11,964 nucleotides of DNA from Acidobacteriaceae bacterium (GTDB lineage: Bacteria; Acidobacteriota; Terriglobia; Terriglobales; Acidobacteriaceae). The notes below the pieces were generated by a model, which was not told where the DNA came from, made no database searches, and saw only the letters and a program-made list of their open reading frames with translations. Shown in pieces: positions 1 to 4,465 of the stretch. The position numbers and the translations under genes were made by a program. The stretch is from positions 1 to 11,964 of the forward strand of contig DAHUXF010000045.1 of NCBI GenBank assembly GCA_027307295.1, in the 5' to 3' direction. Every line of letters starts with the position of its first letter. The first letter of the stretch is position 1.

Positions 1-327
1 ACCTGCGGGGACGTAAATGCGTTTGCCGTCTTTGATGAACACATCTTCGGCCACCATCTCAAAAGCGAAATCACGCGCTGTCTGGTTGGTGAGCGTGAGC
101 GTCTGGGTAAGTCCCTGGCCGAAAGAGCCTTTGGCCATGACGACCGCAGGACTCAAAGAGATGGAAGGCTTGGCCCCTTCCGCCAGCGGTGGCGTTGTAA
201 GGCCGCTGGCCGGAGTCTGTGGGGCCGCGGGCGCCGGCCGGACTGGTTGCGCATGTAAGTTAAGATCAGACAAAAGACCAGCCAGCAGCAAAGCGTAAAC
301 ACACACAGACAAGACGGCCTGTGCCAT
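1..327 (-). CDS. Secreted chaperone-like protein, N-terminal part (cut by window edge)
   Basis: The reading frame is open from ATG at 327 to base 1, so only the first 109 residues are present. Residues 1-26 form a signal peptide (hydrophobic core YALLLAGLL, cleavage predicted after HA before Gln27). A Pro/Ala-rich linker follows, then from about residue 53 a beta-rich stretch: ISLSPAVV, then QTLTLTNQTARDFAFEM, then a DG turn. The pattern 'SP, then a short strand, then TLTN' is what the first Ig-like domain of PapD-type pilus chaperones looks like, but DUF916-like beta-domains look similar and the decisive second half is missing. The ATG lies one base past the TGA of the upstream subunit gene (329-331) and has no visible ribosome site, so translation is probably coupled. 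The place at the end of a subunit cluster supports a role in assembling or anchoring those subunits; this is inference. Confidence 0.6.
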   Translation of the reverse strand, partial: MAQAVLSVCVYALLLAGLLSDLNLHAQPVRPAPAAPQTPASGLTTPPLAEGAKPSISLSPAVVMAKGSFGQGLTQTLTLTNQTARDFAFEMVAEDVFIKDGKRIYVPAG

Positions 328-328
328 A

Positions 329-880
329 TCAATTCGGAATAATTTGAAAGATGATCGCATTGTTCAGTTGAGAACTCTTTTCCGTCAGGGAGGCAGGGAC
401 CTCAATTTCCAGACGGTGGATAATGGTGGTTCCTATACGTGCCTGGCTTTGCAGCAGCTGGGGCGCCGTGGCCAGCGTGATTCCGTCAAGACGGAAGATA
501 AACGCGGGATCGGGTACAGCAAGCGCAGCCAGAATGGTTGCCGTGGTTGCGTTCTGCGGTCCGGATTGAATGCTCATGCCGAACCGTGTGGATACAACAA
601 AATGTCCTGCGAACTTCTGCACCTGGACGTTCGCGGCGCGCGAACCGCCGAAGTTTGAAACAGGTCCCAGGTCCAGATTGCGCTGGCCGGAGGAACCGCC
701 GATCAGGGCGGCTCCATCCGGGGCGCTGACAAAGTTGACCGCAATGGTCCCTTGCGTCTGCGACTTCATGGAGACAATCGCAGTGGAGGTGTTCTTGCCC
801 GAGCTCTTGCGTTGCGCCCACCCATCTGTCACGAGGGAGGAACCAAACAACAGTAATGGCAGGACAAAACGCAGGCTGAT
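329..880 (-). CDS. Divergent secreted fimbria-like subunit, start codon unresolved
   Basis: The frame is clearly coding from about 880 to the TGA at 329-331. It is a diverged paralogue of the three subunits upstream: it keeps the LDLGPVSNFG block (compare LAFGPVSAFG in its neighbour), the following beta pattern, a 'LDGITLATAPQLLQ' segment and an Asn as last residue (FQIIPN). The first ordinary start in frame is TTG at 850, but starting there cuts the signal peptide in half. The in-frame codons just upstream encode SLRFVLPLLLFGSSLVTDGWA followed by Gln, a good signal peptide with cleavage before Gln as in the neighbours. No ATG, GTG or TTG opens that stretch. A GGAGG (plus-strand CCTCC, 887-891) lies six bases before an ATC codon at 880-878, the start used here; an out-of-frame ATG sits at 885-883. 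The product is otherwise complete and may be functional, or the gene may be recently broken. Confidence 0.6.
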   Translation of the reverse strand: MSLRFVLPLLLFGSSLVTDGWAQRKSSGKNTSTAIVSMKSQTQGTIAVNFVSAPDGAALIGGSSGQRNLDLGPVSNFGGSRAANVQVQKFAGHFVVSTRFGMSIQSGPQNATTATILAALAVPDPAFIFRLDGITLATAPQLLQSQARIGTTIIHRLEIEVPASLTEKSSQLNNAIIFQIIPN

Positions 881-954
881 CTCATACCTCCGCCGGGCTC
901 TGACTCCACAAGGGCGTCCATTAACGTGAAGCCACGGCCACTCTTATTAAACAG

Positions 955-1485
955 CTAATTGGCCGTCGCTGTGTAATTAATCGTGTTGTTGATTACGGTT
1001 CCACTGGCTGTGGTGAAAGGAACCGTAATCGCCACGGGGAAGTTGCTGTTCGCAGCATACGTACCCGTGGCGGTCACTGTGGACTGGGCTGCATTGGTGA
1101 CAGCAACGCCGCCGACGGTCCAGTTATTGACTGCATCCGCTGCACCCAACTGCGCCTTCAAAGTGTAATTGGCGCTGGCAGAGTTGGTTTTTGAAACCAG
1201 CACGTCTACCGCCGAGCTGACGGTAAAGGTAGTGGCCGTGGTTGAGCGGACGATGCCAGCTGCAACCGCGCCAAATGCTGAGACTGGACCGAACGCCAAT
1301 GTAGCGGTATTGGTGCCTGCGCCGGAGGCCAAAGCGACGCCGGAAGCATCAGAGTTGAAAACCAACTGGATGGATCCGGTCACGGTGGCAGTGACGGTGA
1401 GTGTGCCGTTTGCTGTTTGAGCGAAGGCCGCTGATGAGATCATCATCAGTGCCGCAAAGACGGTAACGATCGCTAATTTTTTCAT
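955..1485 (-). CDS. Secreted fimbria-like subunit (paralogue 3)
   Basis: A 176-residue exported protein. Residues 1-22 are a textbook signal peptide (MKKLAIVTVFAALMM, then AAFA before Gln23). The mature part is rich in Ala, Thr, Val and Asn, has no cysteine, and alternates hydrophobic and polar residues as in an all-beta sandwich. The segment after the cleavage site (GTLTVTATVTGSIQLVF) could serve as a donor strand if the protein polymerises by strand exchange; that is inference. Landmarks shared with its neighbours are LAFGPVSAFG, VSSAVDVLVSKTNS, NYTLKAQL, a TATGTY turn and the end YTATAN. It is not a spore-coat-U type protein by eye, since that family's cysteines and FGxY motif are missing. 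The strong ribosome site AGAGGAA (plus-strand TTCCTCT, 1491-1497), five bases before ATG, suggests it is among the best-translated members and could be the main subunit. Confidence 0.8.
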   Translation of the reverse strand: MKKLAIVTVFAALMMISSAAFAQTANGTLTVTATVTGSIQLVFNSDASGVALASGAGTNTATLAFGPVSAFGAVAAGIVRSTTATTFTVSSAVDVLVSKTNSASANYTLKAQLGAADAVNNWTVGGVAVTNAAQSTVTATGTYAANSNFPVAITVPFTTASGTVINNTINYTATAN

Positions 1486-1549
1486 TTGTGTTCCTCTCCC
1501 TCGTATATGTTTAAAATTTCTTACTTCGTAAACTCATGCTCCCCGAAAC

Positions 1550-2107
1550 TTAATTGGCTGTGGCCGTAAAATTGATCGTGGCCGTAATCGGCGTACCGGT
1601 AGCCGGACCGCCTGCGCCCGGAGCTGCGGTGGAGACAACCAGATCCAGGTTGTGCGCCACGTCTGTGTTATAGGTTCCCGTGGTCTGAATGGTCTGCGCG
1701 GCGGTGGTCAGGGTTACTGTATCCACCTTATAAGCGAATCCTGTAGGTGCGGCAGCGGCCAGATTGGCAGTCAGCGTGTAACTGGTGCTGGTAAGACCAC
1801 CCTGAATGACCTGCACATCAAAAATGGTGCGCACAGTGAAGTTCGCTGCCGTAACAACTGGGCGGGTAACGCCCCCGGCAAGCGGACCGAAGGCCGAAAT
1901 CACTCCAAAATTCACACTCGCGGCGGCGGTTCCGGACGCTCCCAGCGTTACGCCCGATGCATCCGTATCAAACTGTAACGAGATGCCGTTCTTATTGACC
2001 AATGTGGCATTAATCACGCCCGATGCCGTGGTCTGCGCCAGGGCAGACGCGCTTGTGAGCAGGACCGCCAGGGCCAGGTTCCGAATCGATTTGCGTTTGT
2101 TCAACAT
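1550..2107 (-). CDS. Secreted fimbria-like subunit (paralogue 2)
   Basis: A 185-residue exported protein homologous to its neighbours. The start is taken at ATG 2107 rather than GTG 2116, because AGGTG (plus-strand CACCT, 2114-2118) is an ideal ribosome site six bases before that ATG and overlaps the GTG. The signal peptide is residues 1-24 (KRKSIRN, then LALAVLLTSASALA, cleaved before Gln25). The mature part has no cysteine and carries the family pattern: LQFDTDASGVTL, VNFGVISAFG, NFTVRTIFDVQV, SYTLTANL, TTGTYN and the end INFTATAN. The DASGV block is nearly identical to the next gene (FNSDASGVAL), so these two are the closest pair and probably a tandem duplication. The gene begins 13 bases after the stop of the upstream subunit and ends 64 bases before the next start, so all are likely on one transcript. 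Exact role unknown. Confidence 0.8.
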   Translation of the reverse strand: MLNKRKSIRNLALAVLLTSASALAQTTASGVINATLVNKNGISLQFDTDASGVTLGASGTAAASVNFGVISAFGPLAGGVTRPVVTAANFTVRTIFDVQVIQGGLTSTSYTLTANLAAAAPTGFAYKVDTVTLTTAAQTIQTTGTYNTDVAHNLDLVVSTAAPGAGGPATGTPITATINFTATAN

Positions 2108-2120
2108 CTTTTGCACCTAG

Positions 2121-2717
2121 TCAATTCGCCGTCGCCAGAAAAGTAATCGTCTCCAGCAGCACCTGGGCCGGGACGTTGTTTTTTACCTGCACCTGCAATG
2201 TCTTGGTTACCGCCCCCGAGTAATTGTCCGTGGCATCCAGGGTGGTGAAAGCGGTATTGCTTAACGCCACGTTGTTGATCAGCCAAGTCACGTTGGCCGG
2301 AGGCGCAGTGGAAATCTCCGCCGCCAGACGGTAGTTCGGGCTGCTGGAGTTCGCCTTGCTTACAACAACATCAAAAGCGCTGCTTACTTCGTAAAGGGCT
2401 CCGCCCACATGCTGGTAATTCACGCACGGGGAAGTATGAAAATTGCCCGGAAAGGACGCTGTTCCCAGGTCCAGGCCCACATTATTTGTTCCAGAGTTGG
2501 TCAAGGGACAGAAGCCGGGCGTACCCACGGCAGGATTGTTCTGGAATATCAGGCTGATGGAAGATTGAACATTCATCGTGATCGTAAGCTGTCCAGCGCT
2601 GGTTTGCGCACTGGCGCTTGTGGCAATCAAGCACAGAGCTGCGCCCAGCAGGAGCAGTGCGTTCTTCCAACCGATATTGCAGTACGTTTTCATCCTGTAT
2701 TTTGCGGTTTCATCCAT
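2121..2717 (-). CDS. Secreted fimbria-like subunit with a cysteine pair (paralogue 1, first gene of the cluster)
   Basis: 198 residues from ATG 2717, or 190 from the in-frame ATG at 2693; the second gives a more usual signal peptide (MKTYCNIGWKN, then ALLLLGAALCLIATSASA cleaved before Gln), but neither start has a convincing ribosome site. The mature protein shares with its paralogues an early strand pair (GQLTITMNVQSSISLIF), LDLGTASF, VSSAFDVVVSKANSSSPNYRL and the end FLATAN. It differs in a longer loop between the early strands and the LDLG block, holding FCPL and SPCV; these two mature cysteines (62 and 90 counted from ATG 2693) could form a disulfide the other members lack. Being first in the transcript and distinct in sequence, it could be a tip, base or adaptor subunit rather than the bulk subunit; this is inference. 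The stop TGA at 2121-2123 is 13 bases from the next start. Confidence 0.75.
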   Translation of the reverse strand: MDETAKYRMKTYCNIGWKNALLLLGAALCLIATSASAQTSAGQLTITMNVQSSISLIFQNNPAVGTPGFCPLTNSGTNNVGLDLGTASFPGNFHTSPCVNYQHVGGALYEVSSAFDVVVSKANSSSPNYRLAAEISTAPPANVTWLINNVALSNTAFTTLDATDNYSGAVTKTLQVQVKNNVPAQVLLETITFLATAN

Positions 2718-2729
2718 CTATCCAGTGTT

Positions 2730-2745
2730 CGGTTGCTATCAACCG
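2730..2745 (-). promoter_or_regulatory. Small hairpin in the leader of the subunit operon
   Basis: CGGTTG and CAACCG form a perfect 6-bp stem with a 4-base loop, ending 12 bases upstream of ATG 2717. It could lie in the messenger leader and affect stability or initiation, but it is short and has no U tract, so it is not a terminator. Confidence 0.3.
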
Positions 2746-2752
2746 CCTTGCA

Positions 2753-2809
2753 CTTGAGTACACATGCACTCACGGCCTGAACTAATGTCTTTACTGGCCT
2801 TGTGTACAC
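2753..2809 (-). promoter_or_regulatory. Probable regulator-binding region of the subunit operon (palindrome plus repeated motif)
   Basis: Two features stand out about 40-90 bases upstream of the first subunit gene. Positions 2755-2772 read TGAGTACACATGCACTCA, an 18-bp palindrome with 14 matching positions (half-site TGAGTnCA). The motif CTTGnGTACAC occurs at 2753-2763 and again at 2799-2809, exactly 46 bp apart, and the second copy has the perfect 8-bp palindrome GTGTACAC as core. A related GAGTACTC lies at 2909-2916. Paired, palindromic, similarly cored sites are typical of dimeric transcription factors. No clear -10/-35 pair for the minus strand was found, so activation versus repression cannot be decided. 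Confidence 0.4.
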
Positions 2810-2985
2810 TGGCCTTTGGTGATGACAAAAGTGTAAAGGGGAAAGCTTGTTGGGGGAACGGTACTTCAGTCACTGTCGGCGGGGCCGGGCATTACAAAGG
2901 GAACTCGGGAGTACTCATATCTCACAATGTGAACCAGGGTCTATAAGGTATTTTGCGCAAGGAACCCCAAAGGGAAACAGCCAAT
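2810..2985. other. Intergenic stretch without a supported gene
   Basis: This stretch holds no gene I can support. A 60-codon plus-strand frame (2764-2946) has no ribosome site, no recognisable family and poor composition. Two short palindromes occur: GAGTACTC (2909-2916) and TCACAATGTGA (2922-2932), the latter resembling one CRP/FNR-type half-pair but with a one-base rather than six-base centre. No classical cyclic-di-GMP riboswitch motif was recognised on either strand. Confidence 0.4.
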
Positions 2986-3015
2986 TTGACACTTCGCCTC
3001 ATGTTCGCTTAATAT
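2986..3015 (+). promoter_or_regulatory. Sigma70-like promoter pointing towards the RND operon
   Basis: A perfect -35 box TTGACA (2986-2991) is followed after 18 bases by TAATAT (3010-3015), which matches TATAAT at four of six positions. Transcription would start near 3022 and give a leader of about 250 bases before the adaptor gene at 3273. It is the best promoter-like pair in the region, but its assignment to the pump operon rests on orientation alone. Confidence 0.45.
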
Positions 3016-3146
3016 AAACCCCATATAGTTACAGAACGCAGTATGAATGGCCGTTGTGGTTTGTAGTTGTGATTCTTAGTCCGTCAACCCTCGCTCCAAC
3101 TTGATCTTCCGTGCCAGCCAGACCTTCTGATCAAAATCGAGAAGTG

Positions 3147-3177
3147 TTGACATTACGCATTGTTAAAGCTTGAAAAT
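3147..3177 (+). promoter_or_regulatory. Second -35-like box within a 20-bp operator-like palindrome upstream of the RND operon
   Basis: TTGACATTACGCATTGTTAA (3147-3166) is a pseudo-palindrome centred on CG at 3156/3157, with 14 of 20 positions matching its reverse complement (TTnACAnTnCG in the half-site). Its left arm is itself a perfect TTGACA. A weak -10 candidate follows around 3170-3177. RND pumps are commonly repressed by TetR-family dimers binding such palindromes over the promoter; that the same holds here is inference, and no regulator gene lies next door. Confidence 0.4.
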
Positions 3178-3272
3178 GGATTAAATCCTGGGTTTAGGAC
3201 GCATACCGCAGCGGCCACGGACCGTCTAAATAAGAATCGAGAACGCTGCCGGGTTAATCAAAACCATAGATA

Positions 3273-4376
3273 ATGAGAAGGTTTATGGGAACCAGAAAAG
3301 CAATCTTATCTGTCGTCGTAACCAGCATCATTGCATTGTTTTGTGTGGGTTGCACAAGCGGGGCCAAAGTTGGCGCAGCCTCAGGCCCCCAGGCCTTTCC
3401 GGTAAAGGTCATAACAGCGCAATCGCAGGTGGTGCCGATCTCCACGGATTATCTGGGAACGCTGCGCTCACGCAGCGCGCCAACGCTGCAACCGCTGGTG
3501 GAAGGCGACATTACCAGGATCTTTGTCAGCTCCGGCCAGCGGGTAGAAGCGGGTACGCCGATGCTGGAAATCGATCCGCGAAAGCAGCAGGCTACGGTCA
3601 TGAACCAGGAGGCTGCGCTGAAGTCCAAGCAGGCCGTTCTGCAACAGGCCACCACTGATCTGGAGCGTAAACGCAAGCTTTTTGCAGCCGGCGTAAGCCC
3701 CAAAGCCGACTTAGACCAGGCCCAGAGCGTTTACGATGCCGCTCGTGCGGATGCAGAGGCCATGCAGGCTTCCATTCGCGAGCAACAGGTGCAACTGCAC
3801 TATTACACAGTTCGAGCGCCTGCACCGGGCGTGGTAGGAGATATCCCGGTCCACATTGGCGACCATGTTACAAACCAGACCATCCTCAGCACATTGGACC
3901 AGGGCGGCCCGCTGGAAGCTTACATCAACGTGCCTGCGGAAAAATCTTCCGCTATGCACATTGGAATGCCCGTTGACCTGGTGGATGACCAGGGCGTGAC
4001 ACTGGTGCGCAGCCGGATCTCTTTTATCTCACCGCATGTGGATACAGACTCACAGACGTTGCTGGTAAAGACGCAAGTCGCAAACCAGGACAGGAAGTTC
4101 CGTAACGCCCAGCAGGTACACGCCCGCGTGGTCTGGTCAGAGCGCAAAGCCACGGTGATTCCAATCACCTCAGTCTCCCGCCTGAGCGGAAAAATCTTTG
4201 CGTTTGTGGCGGAAGGCGAGGGACAGCAGACGGTGGCGCGGCAGCATGTGATTGAAGTGGGAGACGTGGTGGGCAATGATTATGTGGTGCTGGATGGCAT
4301 TAAGGCCGGCGACAAAATCATTGTGACTAACGTACAAATGCTGGCAGACGGCATGCCGGTAGTTCCGCAATCATAA
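3273..4376 (+). CDS. RND efflux periplasmic adaptor lipoprotein (AcrA/MexA-like membrane fusion protein)
   Basis: A 367-residue membrane fusion protein that would link the inner-membrane pump encoded next to an outer-membrane channel. The N-terminus has a lipoprotein signal (hydrophobic VVVTSIIALF, lipobox CVGC, lipidated Cys27). Domains in order: first half of the lipoyl/barrel-sandwich domain around 57-105 (LQPLVEGDITRIFVSSGQRV, then GTPMLEID); an alpha-helical coiled-coil hairpin about 106-175, with the typical turn LFAAGVSPKADLDQA; second lipoyl half about 178-210 (YYTVRAPAPGVVGD, then GDHV); a beta-barrel about 212-290; and a membrane-proximal domain to the end, with the GIKAGDKIIVTNVQML signature. 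Length and order are normal for the family. ATG 3273 has no clear ribosome site; ATG 3285, preceded closely by AGAAGG, is an alternative that keeps the signal peptide. The pump gene follows after 89 bases. Confidence 0.93.
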   Translation: MRRFMGTRKAILSVVVTSIIALFCVGCTSGAKVGAASGPQAFPVKVITAQSQVVPISTDYLGTLRSRSAPTLQPLVEGDITRIFVSSGQRVEAGTPMLEIDPRKQQATVMNQEAALKSKQAVLQQATTDLERKRKLFAAGVSPKADLDQAQSVYDAARADAEAMQASIREQQVQLHYYTVRAPAPGVVGDIPVHIGDHVTNQTILSTLDQGGPLEAYINVPAEKSSAMHIGMPVDLVDDQGVTLVRSRISFISPHVDTDSQTLLVKTQVANQDRKFRNAQQVHARVVWSERKATVIPITSVSRLSGKIFAFVAEGEGQQTVARQHVIEVGDVVGNDYVVLDGIKAGDKIIVTNVQMLADGMPVVPQS

Positions 4377-4398
4377 ACACAAACCTGCCGTAGTTTAA

Positions 4399-4441
4399 CG
4401 CGGACGGAATGCCTGACCAGAGTAAGTCCGGCCCGTCCGCG
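4399..4441 (+). repeat. 9-bp perfect inverted repeat between adaptor and pump genes
   Basis: CGCGGACGG (4399-4407) and CCGTCCGCG (4433-4441) are exact reverse complements separated by 25 bases. They fill the spacer of the operon and would form a GC-rich stem ending 24 bases before the preferred pump start. There is no U tract, so it is not a standard terminator. It may stabilise the adaptor message or adjust the ratio of adaptor to pump; this is inference. Confidence 0.45.
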
Positions 4442-4465
4442 GGCAACCCAGGCGAGAGACTTTTC

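Noticed and set aside
2116..2120. GTG at 2116 as start of the second subunit
   Set aside because: It overlaps the AGGTG ribosome site that is correctly placed for the ATG at 2107, which gives the more usual signal peptide.
1520..2396. Exact 13-base match CTTACTTCGTAAA at about 1520 and about 2384
   Set aside because: One copy lies within subunit coding sequence, and roughly one such match is expected by chance in a window of this size.
2764..2946. 60-codon plus-strand frame in the divergent region, beginning MHSRPELMSLLALCTLAFGD
   Set aside because: No ribosome site, no recognisable domain, and it runs through the palindromes thought to be regulatory; the mild hydrophobic start is not enough.
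2718..3272. Possible cyclic-di-GMP or other riboswitch in front of the surface-subunit operon
   Set aside because: Neither strand shows the conserved core blocks of the GEMM-type aptamers or another riboswitch I know.
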